Assembly: GCA_902761755.1 (NCBI GenBank)
Contig: CACWLP010000001.1
Span: 62,001 to 126,000 of the forward strand
Source of the DNA: an uncultured Eubacteriales bacterium
GTDB taxonomy: Bacteria > Bacillota > Clostridia > Christensenellales > Aristaeellaceae
Length of the DNA: 64,000 nt
Direction of reading: 5' to 3'
Shown here: positions 51,717 to 61,233 of the stretch, one piece after another
Layout of the letters: the number at the start of each line of letters is the position of its first letter
Numbering within the stretch: the first letter of the stretch is position 1
Position numbers and translations under genes: made by a program
The notes under the pieces: model-generated
What the model was told of the DNA's origin: nothing
Databases searched by the model: none
The model's input: the letters and a program-made list of their open reading frames with translations, nothing else

Positions 51717-52163
51717 ATGAAGAACGCGCGGCAGGCCGCCATTCTGAGCATCATCGAGCAGAACGACGTGGAAACCCAGGAGGATCTGGCCAAGAAACTC
51801 AAGGACATGGGCATCGTGGTCACCCAGGCCACCGTATCCCGGGACATCAAGGAGCTGCGGCTGCTGAAGGTCCTTTCCGCCAGCGGCGGCTATAAGTACG
51901 CCACCGCCGACAAGGCGGAGCACGGGCTGAGCGAAAGGTTCGTGCGCATGTTCAAGGATTCGGTCCTGTCCATCAGCTTTGCCGGGAACATCATCGTCAT
52001 CAAAACCCTTTCCGGCAGCGCCAACGTGGCCGCCGAGGCCATCGATTCCATGCGCCTGCCCGAGATCCTGGGCACCATGGCGGGGGACAACACCATCCTG
52101 GCCATCGTCCACAGCGAGGCGGAGGCCGCCCGCACCGTGGCGTCCTTCCAGGATATGCTGTAA
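51717..52163 (+). CDS. argR: Arginine repressor
   Basis: A transcription factor that, with arginine, represses arginine synthesis genes or activates their catabolism. The 148 residues show the winged-helix N-terminus (ARQAAILSIIEQNDVETQEDLAKKL, VTQATVSRDIKELRLLKV) and a C-terminal hexamerisation/arginine-binding domain with the GTMAGDNTILAI motif (Asp contacting arginine). AGGAG precedes the ATG, five bases after the nadK stop. Confidence 0.94.
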   Translation: MKNARQAAILSIIEQNDVETQEDLAKKLKDMGIVVTQATVSRDIKELRLLKVLSASGGYKYATADKAEHGLSERFVRMFKDSVLSISFAGNIIVIKTLSGSANVAAEAIDSMRLPEILGTMAGDNTILAIVHSEAEAARTVASFQDML

Positions 52164-52190
52164 CCAGACCGCCGATCGCGAGGCAATCAA

Positions 52191-53846
52191 ATGCTGTTAT
52201 CCTTATCGATCCGCAATATCGCGCTGATGGACAGGATGCAGGTGGAGTTTTCCTCCGGCCTGCACGTGCTCACCGGCGAAACCGGCGCGGGCAAATCCAT
52301 CCTGGTGGACGCGGTGGCCCTGCTGCTGGGGGGCCGCGCCCAGAAGGAGCTGATCCGCACGGGCGAGGAAAAAGCCCGGGTGGAGGGCGTGTTCGACGTG
52401 ACGGACTGCCCCGCCGTGCAGGCGCTTTTGAAGGAACAGGAGCTGGACGAGGGGACGGAGCTGATCCTCTCCCGGGAGATTACCGTTTCCGGGCGCTCCG
52501 CCTGCCGGGTGAACGGCGCGCTGCTGCCCCTTTCCCAGTATCAGCAGTTCACCGCCCTGCTCATGGACATCCACGGCCAGCACACCCACCAGGCCCTGAT
52601 GGATGAAAAGCACCATCTGGCTTATCTGGATGCCTCCGGCGACGAAGGCCACCGGGCGCTGCTTGCCCGGGTGCGGCAGGATTTTGAAGCCTGGCACGAG
52701 GCCCGGCGGGCGCTGGAGGCGCTGCAGAAGCAAAGCGAACAGGCCGGGGAACGGATGGAGCTATTGCGCATCCGGCAGAAGGAGCTGAAAAACGCCCGTC
52801 TGACGGCGGGCGAGGAAGAGGAGCTGCAAAGGGAGCGGGATCGGTTCCGCCACGCGGAAAAGATCGAATCCGGCCTGCGGGAAGCCTACGGCGCGGTCTA
52901 TGACGGCGCGTCCCCCGCCGCCGACGCCCTGCGCACGGCGGCCAGCGCCCTCAAGCCCATCGAAGGGCTGGACGACCGGTACGCCGCCCTGCGAAAGCGC
53001 CTGGAAGCGCTGTATTACGAGGCGGAGGACGCGGGCCTCACCCTGCGGGATCTGCTCTCCTCCCTGGATACGGACCCCGACCGCATGGAAGCCGTGGAAG
53101 CCCGGCTGGACCTGATCCGCCGCCTGAGCCGCAAGTACGGCGGCGCCTCCACCGGGGAGATGATCGAAAAGCTACGGGCCATCGAGGAAGAGTTGGCGGG
53201 GTTTGAAAGCCTGGACGCCGATCTGGACGACGCGGCGAAAAAAGAACAGCGCCTTTCCCGGCAGTATCAGCAGTCCGCCGGGCAGCTGACGCAGGCCCGG
53301 GAAGCCCTGGCCCGGAAGTTTGAAAAGGACATGGAAACCCAGCTCAGCGATCTGAACATGGCCGGCACCCGGTTCCGGGTGTTCCTGCCCGCCTGCCCTC
53401 CCGGGCCCCTGGGCAGCGAAACCGCCGCCTTCCAGATTGCCCCCAACCGGGGCGAGGACATGCAGCCCCTGAGCAAGATCGCTTCCGGCGGCGAGCTGAG
53501 CCGCCTGATGCTGGCCATCAAAACCGTGGCCGCGCGGCGGGACGGCGTGCCCAGCATGATCTTCGACGAGATCGACACCGGCATTTCCGGCCGGGCCGCC
53601 CAGGTGGTGGGCGAAAAAATGGCCGCCATCGCCAAGGAGCGCCAGGTGCTCTGCGTCACCCATCTGCAGCAGATCGCCGCCCTGGCGGATCATCATTACC
53701 TGGTGGAAAAGTACTTTGAGGACGGCCGCACCCACACCCGCCTGACGCCCCTCGCCGGGGAAGCGCGGGTCAGCGAGATCGCCCGGATGCTGGGCGGCGA
53801 CGAGGACAGCGCCAAAAAGCACGCCCGGGAAATGATCCGGAAATGA
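52191..53846 (+). CDS. recN: DNA repair protein RecN
   Basis: An SMC-like ATPase that acts early at DNA double-strand breaks. The 551 residues contain Walker A LTGETGAGKSILVDA (about 29-36), a long coiled coil (155-370), the signature KIASGGELSRLMLAIK and Walker B MIFDEIDTGISG, with the D-loop and HxxQ region THLQQIAALADHH. GAGG lies nine bases before the ATG. The last gene of the nadK-argR-recN group, followed by a copy of the dispersed repeat. Confidence 0.96.
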   Translation: MLLSLSIRNIALMDRMQVEFSSGLHVLTGETGAGKSILVDAVALLLGGRAQKELIRTGEEKARVEGVFDVTDCPAVQALLKEQELDEGTELILSREITVSGRSACRVNGALLPLSQYQQFTALLMDIHGQHTHQALMDEKHHLAYLDASGDEGHRALLARVRQDFEAWHEARRALEALQKQSEQAGERMELLRIRQKELKNARLTAGEEEELQRERDRFRHAEKIESGLREAYGAVYDGASPAADALRTAASALKPIEGLDDRYAALRKRLEALYYEAEDAGLTLRDLLSSLDTDPDRMEAVEARLDLIRRLSRKYGGASTGEMIEKLRAIEEELAGFESLDADLDDAAKKEQRLSRQYQQSAGQLTQAREALARKFEKDMETQLSDLNMAGTRFRVFLPACPPGPLGSETAAFQIAPNRGEDMQPLSKIASGGELSRLMLAIKTVAARRDGVPSMIFDEIDTGISGRAAQVVGEKMAAIAKERQVLCVTHLQQIAALADHHYLVEKYFEDGRTHTRLTPLAGEARVSEIARMLGGDEDSAKKHAREMIRK

Positions 53847-53853
53847 ATGGACG

Positions 53854-54190
53854 AAAAAGAGGATGTTGCGTAAAGCCAATCTGCAACATCCTCTTTGTTT
53901 ACAGGGAAATTGGTTTTCATAAAAGAATGAGCAACAGTGAATACCGGGAAATCGAAGAACCCCGGGGTGGTTTGGAGGGGCCAAAAGCCCCTCCAAGTGT
54001 AATCCGCAGCAGCGACCTGTGCGCTGCGAGGAGCATTTTTGCTAAAGCAGAGCATGCCCTGCGAGAGCAAAAATGCTTTCCTTGCGCCTTTTCCGCCCGG
54101 GAGTCCCGCAGGGACGAGAGGAAAAGGCATTTTATGTCGATCAAATGGAGGATCCATTTGATCGAAGGGGCTGTGCAACAGCCCCTTTTT
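53854..54190. repeat. Dispersed structured repeat, copy 2 (long form)
   Basis: Its ends match 30110-30263: the GAGGATGTTGC stem, ATTGGTTTTCAT, then the GAGTCCC..AGGGACGAGAGG, the 13-base-arm palindrome and the GGGGCTG hairpin. Between them lie about 190 extra bases (53921-54105) with two more stems, GGAGGGGC/GCCCCTCC and GCATTTTTGCT.../AGCAAAAATGC. The stem next to recN is followed by TTTGTTTA and probably ends its transcript. The gap 53847-54248 holds nothing else. Confidence 0.82.
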
Positions 54191-54248
54191 GATGCGTCCG
54201 TTAGAAGGCTGCCCCCGTCCGGCAGTCCGGAGCCGGGCGCGTAAGTCC

Positions 54249-55517
54249 TTACAGGGTCACGGTAAAGGCCGTGCCCTTGCCTTCCTCGCTGATCACGCCG
54301 ATCCTGCCCTTGTGGATGTCCACGATGCTCCGGGCGATGGCCAGGCCCAGGCCGTTGCCCTCCACGGCCCGGCTGTGGGCGGAATCCACGCGGTAGAACC
54401 GATCGAAGATCTTTTCCCGGGCTTCCCTGGGGATGGCGGGGCCGGTATTGTGCACGGTGAGGACGCGCTTTTCCCCCCGGGCCTCCAGCGTCACGGTGAT
54501 CTTTCCTCCGGCGTCCGAATATTTCTCCGCGTTGCTCAGCAGGATCACCGCCAGCTGCTTGATCATCTCCTCGTTCCCGGTATAGGCGATGCCTTCCGGG
54601 ATGCGCAGCTCCATGGTTTTCCCCGCTTCGAACACGGCGCTTTCAAAGGGCAGCGCCACTTCCTCCACCGCGCGGCCCAGATCAAACTTCGCCTTGGGCA
54701 CGTTTCCGCCCTTTTCCATCCGGGCCAAAGTCAGCAGATGCTGGATCAGCTGATCGGTGCGCTTCACCTCGGACTGGATGTAGGAAAGCGCCTTGCTCTC
54801 CCCCGCTTCGGCGGCCAGGGCTTCGGCGTTGGCGGAGATCACCGCCAGGGGGGTTTTCAGCTCGTGGCTGGCGTCCCAGACGAACTGCTTCTGCTTCTCC
54901 ATGGCTTCGTCCACGGGGCGCACCGCCCGGCGGATCAGCAGCACGGCGCCCAGGAAGAGCACCGCGTCCTCCGCCAGCGCCACCAGCACCGTGGTGCGCA
55001 GCACCTGCCGGGCATTCCGGATCTCCATGCGGGCGTCCACCGCGATCAGCCGCTTTTCCCCGTCGATCTCCGTCACCCGGTAAAACTGCGTGTCCACCCG
55101 GCCGCTGTCCGTGCCCCGGGCCTTCACCTCCGCCGCCAGGGCAGCAATCTCCTCATCGGTATACAGGTCCGCCCGGTCGCTCTGCCAGGAGATCACCTCT
55201 CCGTTTTCATCCAGCTTCACCGTATAGTAATTGGAAAGCCCCGCGGCGTTCATTTGCTCGCCGCCGAAAAAGCGGCGCTGGCTCTCCCGTCCGGCGGCGC
55301 CGCGCTTTTCCCCGGCGGACAGCTCCCGGCTTTCCTTTTCCGGGGTGCGCACCGGGCGCTGCCCCCCGTTTTCCGCCAACATCTGCAGCGTTTCCCGGGC
55401 TTGGGCCTCCACGCTGTTCATATTCCGGATGTTGATCACCGCCACCAGCCCCGCGGAGGCCAGGATCAGCCCGCAGAGCACCACCAGGATCAGCCGGATT
55501 TTCAACGTCCTGATCAT
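54249..55517 (-). CDS. Sensor histidine kinase
   Basis: A 422-residue two-component kinase. Two membrane helices (about 7-29 and 176-196) flank a 145-residue extracytoplasmic sensor with no known fold and a polar stretch. The H-box is FVWDASHELKTPL (phospho-His 218), the N-box LLSNAEKYS (Asn 329), with GNGLGLAIA and the DRFYRVD motif. No HAMP domain is seen between helix 2 and the H-box. It overlaps the regulator gene by four bases. The input signal is unknown. Confidence 0.9.
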   Translation of the reverse strand: MIRTLKIRLILVVLCGLILASAGLVAVINIRNMNSVEAQARETLQMLAENGGQRPVRTPEKESRELSAGEKRGAAGRESQRRFFGGEQMNAAGLSNYYTVKLDENGEVISWQSDRADLYTDEEIAALAAEVKARGTDSGRVDTQFYRVTEIDGEKRLIAVDARMEIRNARQVLRTTVLVALAEDAVLFLGAVLLIRRAVRPVDEAMEKQKQFVWDASHELKTPLAVISANAEALAAEAGESKALSYIQSEVKRTDQLIQHLLTLARMEKGGNVPKAKFDLGRAVEEVALPFESAVFEAGKTMELRIPEGIAYTGNEEMIKQLAVILLSNAEKYSDAGGKITVTLEARGEKRVLTVHNTGPAIPREAREKIFDRFYRVDSAHSRAVEGNGLGLAIARSIVDIHKGRIGVISEEGKGTAFTVTL

Positions 55518-56194
55518 ACTTCTTCCTCCAGGGAATAGCCGACGCCCCGGGTGGCCCGGATCTTCACCCGGGAGCCCACGAAGGCCAGCTTCTTGCGCAG
55601 AAAGGACAGGTATACCTCCAGGTTGCCGTACTCCGCCTCGCTGTCATAGCCCCACACCCGGTCAAACAGCGTTTCCCGGGGCAGGATCTGGCGGGGATTG
55701 CGCAGCAGCAGCTCCATCAGCTGATATTCTTTGCCCCCCAGCTTCACGCTCTGGCCGGTGGCGGAGCAGGAGAGCTTCGCCTCCCGGGCGTTCAGCTCCA
55801 CGTCCCCGAAAGAGAGCGCCATCACGGGCTTTTCTTCCTTCCGGCGGGTGATGGCCCGCAGGCAGGCGATCAGCTCCGCCATCTGGAAGGGCTTGGGCAG
55901 GTAATAATCCGCGCCGGTTTCCAGGCCCTTGACCCGGTCCTCCAGCCCGGCGCGGGCGGTGAGCATGCACACCGGGGTGCGCACGCCCTGTTCCCGCATT
56001 TTCTTCAGCACCTGAAACCCGTCCATTTCCGGCAGCATTACGTCCAGCACCACGGCGTCGTAATTCTCCGTCAGGGCATAGTCCAGCCCGTCGGTGCCGG
56101 TATACACCGGGTCCACCGAAAAGTTTTCTTTTTTCAGCACCTGGCAGATCGCGGAGGAGATGCCTTTTTCATCCTCCACCAACAATACGCGCAC
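55514..56194 (-). CDS. OmpR-family response regulator
   Basis: A 226-residue regulator. Receiver domain with VEDEK (Glu 7, Asp 8), phospho-Asp 51 (VVLDVMLPEMDGF) and the Lys in LPKPF; a winged-helix domain follows (SVKLGGKEYQLMELLLRNP, LFDRVWGYDSEAEYGNLEVYLSFLRKKL, IRATRGVGYSL). Start at GTG 56194, with AAAGGCGGG upstream. It is cotranscribed with the kinase; targets are unknown, perhaps including the nearby phosphatase or transporter. Confidence 0.93.
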   Translation of the reverse strand: MRVLLVEDEKGISSAICQVLKKENFSVDPVYTGTDGLDYALTENYDAVVLDVMLPEMDGFQVLKKMREQGVRTPVCMLTARAGLEDRVKGLETGADYYLPKPFQMAELIACLRAITRRKEEKPVMALSFGDVELNAREAKLSCSATGQSVKLGGKEYQLMELLLRNPRQILPRETLFDRVWGYDSEAEYGNLEVYLSFLRKKLAFVGSRVKIRATRGVGYSLEEEV

Positions 56195-56218
56195 GGCATT
56201 TCCCGCCTTTCGAGGGTG

Positions 56219-56938
56219 TTATTCTTCCTGATTCAGCAGCAGCCGCCGGGCGTTCCCGCAGGTCAGGGCGCGGGCGATTCCCTCGCCCAGATCCTGGCAC
56301 AGCCGCTCATAGGCCCGCTGCATGCGGTTCTTCCGCCCCGGCAGATCGTGGGAATCGGAGGACACAAAGTCGATCAGCCCTTCCCGAAGCAGCCGTCGGT
56401 TCCACCTCTCCTGGAAAAAGCCGTGCTTGTGCACCACGGTGGAATTGTTCATCTGGCACAGGGCGTTGCATTCCCGGCGCATTTTTTCCAGCTGCGCCAT
56501 CTTTTTGATCTGCATATATCGTTCCACGTGGGCCAGGATGGGCACATACCCCGTGGACGCCACCTGGCTGACGGCGTCGAGAATGGATTTGTACTGCTCG
56601 TCCGGCGAGAACTCCAGCATCACGTACTGGCTGCCCGCCATGGTGGGGATGCGGCCCTCCTGCAGCAGCCGGGGGGTGTGGGCGGTATAGAGGATCTCGG
56701 CGCCGGTGTACAGCTTAAGATCGATCTTTTCCTTTTCCAGCCACGCCCGGATCTCCTCCAGGCGCTTCTGGTAATCCTCATACGGGAAGGGCTCCTGCCC
56801 GGGGGTGATATGGGGGGTGGTGATGATGGTGTCCACGTTGTTTTCCACCGCGTCCCGGATCATTTTTTCCGTCCCCTCGAAGGATTTCGCCCCGTCGTCG
56901 ATCCCGTAAACCAAATGATGGTGCATATCAATAAACAC
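56219..56938 (-). CDS. CpsB/CapC-type tyrosine-protein phosphatase (PHP family)
   Basis: A 239-residue PHP-fold phosphatase. DMHHHLVYGIDDG holds the first metal-binding His residues, TTPHITPGQ, LYTGAEI, ILAHVERY and SSDSHD the others. Family members (CpsB, YwqE) dephosphorylate the tyrosine kinases that control capsule or exopolysaccharide synthesis. The start is GTG 56938 with AAAGGGG upstream; a longer frame exists but lacks a site. No BY-kinase or polysaccharide genes are present in the window, so its substrate lies elsewhere. Confidence 0.9.
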   Translation of the reverse strand: MFIDMHHHLVYGIDDGAKSFEGTEKMIRDAVENNVDTIITTPHITPGQEPFPYEDYQKRLEEIRAWLEKEKIDLKLYTGAEILYTAHTPRLLQEGRIPTMAGSQYVMLEFSPDEQYKSILDAVSQVASTGYVPILAHVERYMQIKKMAQLEKMRRECNALCQMNNSTVVHKHGFFQERWNRRLLREGLIDFVSSDSHDLPGRKNRMQRAYERLCQDLGEGIARALTCGNARRLLLNQEE

Positions 56939-56977
56939 GGTTTTTCCCCTTTCTGTGCGCGCCGGGCGGCGCATGCG

Positions 56978-58207
56978 TCACCAGGCCCGCAGTTCCAATC
57001 CGGCTTTTTCGTTCATGGCGATCCGCTCCGTCATGGACGGCAGGGTGTAGAGCACCCCGGGCTCATCCTGCAGGGTAAAGGCCAGGAACAGCCCCTCCGG
57101 CCAGTCCGCCGTACAGGCGCGCAGCGCTTCCCGGTCCCGCTGGAAAAACAGCACCGCCCCCCGGTAAGCCGCCTCCACGATCTCCTCCTGGCTGCAGCCC
57201 ACGGACACGGTCATCGCCAGGTCCCCGAAGCCGCCCGTGCGGGCGTCCGTCAGCGGATGGCGCAGCCGCACCGCGGCCCCGTCCTGCACGGCATAATAGC
57301 CGTAGCGTTTCCCCTCGGGATGAAACGCCGTCCACTGGCAATACGCGCTGGGCGAGGGCAGCGTGATTTCCCCGCACTCCGCCGCGGTATCCCCCGCGGC
57401 GTACCAGATGCCGTAAGCCGCGGTTCCTTCCGCCTCCAGCATCACGGAGAGCCCGGAATCGGTGTACAGATACCCCTCCGTCCATCCGGTGCTCACCAGG
57501 TCACGGGCGATGATGCGCAGCATGTACGCGTCCCGCAGGAGGTTGAGATCCAGGATGGGCGCGTCCGTTTCCAGGTCCGAAAGGGTCCTCGCCGCGTCGG
57601 GTGCCACCGTCAGGCAGGCCGTGCGGTCTTCCGCGTTCAATGCCAGGGAAAAGCTGGCCGGATCGTTGACCAGGGCGGTCAAACGCGCCAGGCGCCCGGC
57701 TTCGTTTTCATTCATCACGGGATCGAAGGGCTGGGGCTCGTCCAGATACCTTAGATCCTGCCATTCCCGGTGCAGCGGCCCGGCGAACAGGCTGTAGCCC
57801 TCCCCGCGGGCGGTTTTTTCCAGGGCGTCCTCCAGGATCCGGTACAGATCCGGGTCCAGGGTGCCGCTTTCCCCCGGATGGCTGTTCAGCCAGGCCAGGT
57901 TCACGATCCCCGGCGTTTCCGTGTCCGCGCTGGTCAGCCGCCAGGCCCGCAGCGCCGCTTGGGAATACATATTCTGAACTTCTTTGATCTTCATGCGGAT
58001 CTCGCCGCTGCTGCCCTCCGCATAATACTTGAGGTGCAGCCCGCTTCCGTAGATCTCCACCTTTGCCTGATCGGTGAACTCCACGTCCTGATAGCCGCTT
58101 TCCCGGTGCCCAAGGCCCAGTATGCCCGCGGTGAACGCGCCCACGGCCACCACCACCGCCAGAATAAACAGAATCAGACGGACCACCGTCTTGCGTTTTT
58201 TCGTCAA
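56978..58207 (-). CDS. ApbE-like membrane-anchored protein
   Basis: A 409-residue protein with an N-terminal membrane helix (about 7-28) and a large outside domain. LYRILEDALEKTARGEGYSLFAGPL, then QPFDPVMNENE, ILDLNLLRDAYMLRIIARDLVSTGWTEGYLY and LSVML appear in the order of ApbE (FAD:protein FMN transferase) strands and helices, where 'GAFDPTV' and 'DLGGIAKGYAVD' occupy these places. The glycines of those motifs are largely lost, so it is probably a catalytically divergent relative. TTG start, with GGGAAGGAAAG upstream. Low confidence in the family. Confidence 0.45.
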   Translation of the reverse strand: MTKKRKTVVRLILFILAVVVAVGAFTAGILGLGHRESGYQDVEFTDQAKVEIYGSGLHLKYYAEGSSGEIRMKIKEVQNMYSQAALRAWRLTSADTETPGIVNLAWLNSHPGESGTLDPDLYRILEDALEKTARGEGYSLFAGPLHREWQDLRYLDEPQPFDPVMNENEAGRLARLTALVNDPASFSLALNAEDRTACLTVAPDAARTLSDLETDAPILDLNLLRDAYMLRIIARDLVSTGWTEGYLYTDSGLSVMLEAEGTAAYGIWYAAGDTAAECGEITLPSPSAYCQWTAFHPEGKRYGYYAVQDGAAVRLRHPLTDARTGGFGDLAMTVSVGCSQEEIVEAAYRGAVLFFQRDREALRACTADWPEGLFLAFTLQDEPGVLYTLPSMTERIAMNEKAGLELRAW

Positions 58208-58265
58208 AAGCGATCTTTCCTTCCCTGGAAAGCGCCGGCACAGGCACCGGGCGCTTCCCTGATTG

Positions 58266-58300
58266 CAGAAAAACTGCCGCATCCGTAAAGCATGCGGCAG
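58266..58300 (-). terminator. Terminator of the peptide-transporter operon
   Basis: CTGCCGCAT pairs with ATGCGGCAG (58274-58300); on the minus strand the stem is followed by TTTTTCTGC, 13 bases after the oppF stop. It separates the operon from the ApbE-like gene. Confidence 0.85.
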
Positions 58301-58312
58301 TCCAGGCGGCGT

Positions 58313-59413
58313 TTACTCGCCGAAACGGATCTTTTTGTATTCCGCGATTTCCTCGGAATCGCCGAACACCATGTGCCCGTTGCCGATATCCACCAGCTGC
58401 GGCTGCTCGCCGTCCGCCGCGTATTCCCGGGGCTCGTAAACGAACAGCTTCTTTTTCTTCTCCAGGATGGGATCCGGGATGGGAATGGCGGACATCAGGG
58501 ACTTGGTGTAGGGATGCAGCGGATACTGGAACAGCTCCTCCGTCTCAGCCACTTCCATGATGCGGCCCTTGTAAATGACCACGATACGGTCGCTGATGAA
58601 GCGGACGATGGACAGATCGTGGGCGATGAACAGGTAGGTCAATCCCCGCTCCCGCTGGAATTTCTTGAGCAGGTTCAGCACCTGGGCGCGGATGGACACG
58701 TCCAGGGCGGAAATGGGCTCGTCCGCCACGATGAGCTCGGGCTCCATGACGATGGACCGGGCCAGGCCCACGCGCTGGCGCTGGCCGCCGGAAAACTCGT
58801 GGGGATAGCGGGTCAGATGCTCGGGCAGCAGGCCCACGTCGTTGATGGCTTTTTCCACCTTGGCCATGCGTTCCTTTTCGCTGTTGAACAGGTGGAAATT
58901 ATACAGGCCCTCGGATACGATGTATTCGATGGTGGCGCGCTCGTTCAGGGACGCCGCGGGATCCTGGAACACCATCTGGATCTTGCGGATCACTTCCCGG
59001 TCCAGCCAGCGGGGCAGCTTGCCGGAGATCTGCTTGCCCTTGAAGTAAATGGCGCCCTTGCTGCAGGGGTTGATGCGCACGATGGCGCGGCCGATGGTGG
59101 TCTTGCCGGAGCCGGATTCGCCTACCAGGGACAGCGTTTCGCCCTTGTAGATATCAAAGCTCACGTCGCTGACGGCCTTGAAGCTGTTCTTGCCCTGCTT
59201 GAACACCACGTCCAGATTCTGCACGGACAGAAGCACCTGCTTGCCGCCCGCCGCTTCCGCGGCGCGGACCTTTTCTTCGTATTCCTTTTCTTCCTTGGCG
59301 ACCCGGGCCTGCATGCGCTTGTTCATGTAGATCCGGATGAAGATCACGATGGGAATGCTGATCACAGCGCCGATCAAAATGCCCCAAAGAATGGCCTGTC
59401 CCATAAAGCTCAT
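58313..59413 (-). CDS. oppF: Oligopeptide ABC transporter ATPase with N-terminal helix
   Basis: A 366-residue OppF-type ATPase. Walker A GESGSGKT (98-105), Q-loop [11 protein letters not shown], signature [15 protein letters not shown], Walker [13 protein letters not shown] and H-loop IAHDLS are intact, with an oligopeptide C-terminal extension ([16 protein letters not shown]). Unusually, residues 1-58 form a membrane helix (7-29, [20 protein letters not shown]) and a basic/acidic linker before the ATPase domain, which normally begins at the cytoplasmic face without one. It overlaps oppD by four bases (ATGA). Confidence 0.88.
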   Translation of the reverse strand: MSFMGQAILWGILIGAVISIPIVIFIRIYMNKRMQARVAKEEKEYEEKVRAAEAAGGKQVLLSVQNLDVVFKQGKNSFKAVSDVSFDIYKGETLSLVGESGSGKTTIGRAIVRINPCSKGAIYFKGKQISGKLPRWLDREVIRKIQMVFQDPAASLNERATIEYIVSEGLYNFHLFNSEKERMAKVEKAINDVGLLPEHLTRYPHEFSGGQRQRVGLARSIVMEPELIVADEPISALDVSIRAQVLNLLKKFQRERGLTYLFIAHDLSIVRFISDRIVVIYKGRIMEVAETEELFQYPLHPYTKSLMSAIPIPDPILEKKKKLFVYEPREYAADGEQPQLVDIGNGHMVFGDSEEIAEYKKIRFGE

Positions 59414-61221
59414 TGTGCCACCCCCTCTTCGTCGCCGTAAACCTTGACCATCTTTTCATGCAGGTTCTGAATGATCTCCGGGGTTTCGATCTTGGGCGCC
59501 CGGGGATCCAGCAGCCAGGTCTTGGCAAAGTGGGTGTCGCTCACCTGGAACATGGGCGGCTCCTCCTTGAGGTCAATGGCCATGGCGTACTGATTGCGCG
59601 GGGCGAAGGCGTCGCCCACGATCTTGTTATACAGGGAGGGCGGCGTGCCGGGGATGGAGAACAGCTCGCTGTCCCGGGGGGTCAGCTGCGGCAGGGAGGA
59701 CAGCAGCGCCCAGGTATAGGGGTGCTTGGGATCGTAGAACACGTCCTCCACCGTGCCCAGCTCCACGATCTGGCCGGCGTACAGCACGGCCACGCGTTCG
59801 GCCACGTTGGCCACCACGCCCAGGTCGTGGGTGATATAAACGGTGGTGAACCCCAGATCCTTCTGCAGATCCTTGATCAGGCGGATGATCTGGGCCTGGA
59901 TGGTCACGTCCAGGGCGGTGGTGGGCTCGTCGCAGATGAGGATCTTGGGCTGGCAGGAAAGCGCGATGGCGATAACGATGCGCTGCCGCATGCCGCCGGA
60001 ATACTGGAAGGGATAATCGTCAAACCGCTTTTCCGGCTCCGGGATGCCCACCTTGTCCATGATCTCCAGGGTGCGTTTCTTCGCCTCAGCCTGGGAGCAC
60101 TTCTGGTGCTTGAGGATCACGGTCATGATCTGCTTGCCAATGGGAATAACCGGGTTCAGGCTGGTCATGGGGTCCTGGAACACGGTGGCGATGCGGCGGC
60201 CGCGGATCTGCTGCCAGTCGTTGGTATACTTCACGTTGGCGCAGTCGATGACGGCGTAGCCTTCCAGCTGGTTTTCCGCCTTGTTCAGCTGGCGGAATTC
60301 CACGTACAGCGCGCAGGTCTGGATGATGCTGCGGCGCACTTCCTTGCTGTCCAGGTCCTCCCCCTGGATCATGGCCTGGCGGATCTGCTTGTTCAGCTTG
60401 TACACATACTTGATCTTGTCCTTGATGGGATACCGGCCCACGGACAGGAGCACATCGTAGGCCAGGCTGTTGCAGCGGTCCACCGCCTCGTCGCTGAGCC
60501 CGTGGGGGTTCTGCGGATTGTCCGGGGTGCTGATCTTCTGCTGGCGCAGGGCGCTGAGCTTTTCCAGTTCCTTTTTATCCGCGGCCTGGCGCGCCGTATC
60601 GCGCTGATAGCTTTCCGTGCGGCTCCTGATGAGCTGGGCGCGCTTGGACGTAAGCTCGCCTTCCTGCTGGATCAGGCTCTGGATCTTTTCCTGGCACTTT
60701 TTGATCTCGGGCTGGTCCTTGGCGCTGTGGCGGTCCAGGGTGAGCAGGTAGTTGTTGGTGTCCACCCGATCGTCCTGCAGCTCCTTGATCCTGGCGCGGA
60801 ATTCCGTTTCTTCTTCCTCGCTCAGGCCCTTGGCGCTCCGGATGGCGGCCTTCTTTTCTTCGATCTTGCGGTATTCCGCCGCGCCGCGGGTGGCCACGGC
60901 ATAGCGGTAATACGTGTTCATCAGATGGTTCAGCAGCCGCTGATTGGCCGGCGTCAGCTTCACGTTGGTTTGGGAAAGATCGTCGTCGGCGAAGATGACG
61001 CTGCCCTCGGGAATGAAGCCGTTGGCGTCCAGCATGCCGGCGAAGGTCTTGGTCAGCACGGATTTACCGGAGCCGCTTTCGCCCACGATGGCGATGGCCT
61101 CGTTTTCATAGATATCCAGGGACACATTGCGGATGGCCGTCAGGATGCGGCCGCGCACGTTGAACTTGACGCTGACGTTCCGCAGGGAAAGGAGGACTTT
61201 CCGCTTTTCATTTTCAGACAT
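59410..61221 (-). CDS. oppD: Oligopeptide ABC transporter ATPase with large insertion
   Basis: A 603-residue OppD-type ATPase, nearly twice the usual 330-350. Walker A GESGSGKS (47-54), Q-loop [11 protein letters not shown] (347-357), signature YSGGMRQR (407-414), Walker B ILICDEP (427-433) and H-loop His 465 are all intact. A segment of about 240 residues (85-330), helical and highly charged with coiled-coil character, lies between Walker A and the Q-loop. The C-terminal 'C..RC...C' cluster motif is replaced ([19 protein letters not shown], no Cys). AAGGAGGG precedes the ATG. It should pair with OppF below OppB/OppC. Confidence 0.9.
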   Translation of the reverse strand: MSENEKRKVLLSLRNVSVKFNVRGRILTAIRNVSLDIYENEAIAIVGESGSGKSVLTKTFAGMLDANGFIPEGSVIFADDDLSQTNVKLTPANQRLLNHLMNTYYRYAVATRGAAEYRKIEEKKAAIRSAKGLSEEEETEFRARIKELQDDRVDTNNYLLTLDRHSAKDQPEIKKCQEKIQSLIQQEGELTSKRAQLIRSRTESYQRDTARQAADKKELEKLSALRQQKISTPDNPQNPHGLSDEAVDRCNSLAYDVLLSVGRYPIKDKIKYVYKLNKQIRQAMIQGEDLDSKEVRRSIIQTCALYVEFRQLNKAENQLEGYAVIDCANVKYTNDWQQIRGRRIATVFQDPMTSLNPVIPIGKQIMTVILKHQKCSQAEAKKRTLEIMDKVGIPEPEKRFDDYPFQYSGGMRQRIVIAIALSCQPKILICDEPTTALDVTIQAQIIRLIKDLQKDLGFTTVYITHDLGVVANVAERVAVLYAGQIVELGTVEDVFYDPKHPYTWALLSSLPQLTPRDSELFSIPGTPPSLYNKIVGDAFAPRNQYAMAIDLKEEPPMFQVSDTHFAKTWLLDPRAPKIETPEIIQNLHEKMVKVYGDEEGVAQ

Positions 61222-61233
61222 GGTCGGCCCTCC

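Noticed and set aside
53696..54178. Minus-strand frame through the repeat after recN (similar frame at 30110-30253).
   Set aside because: Both start in the shared palindrome and run antisense into real genes; similarity reflects the repeat, not a protein family.
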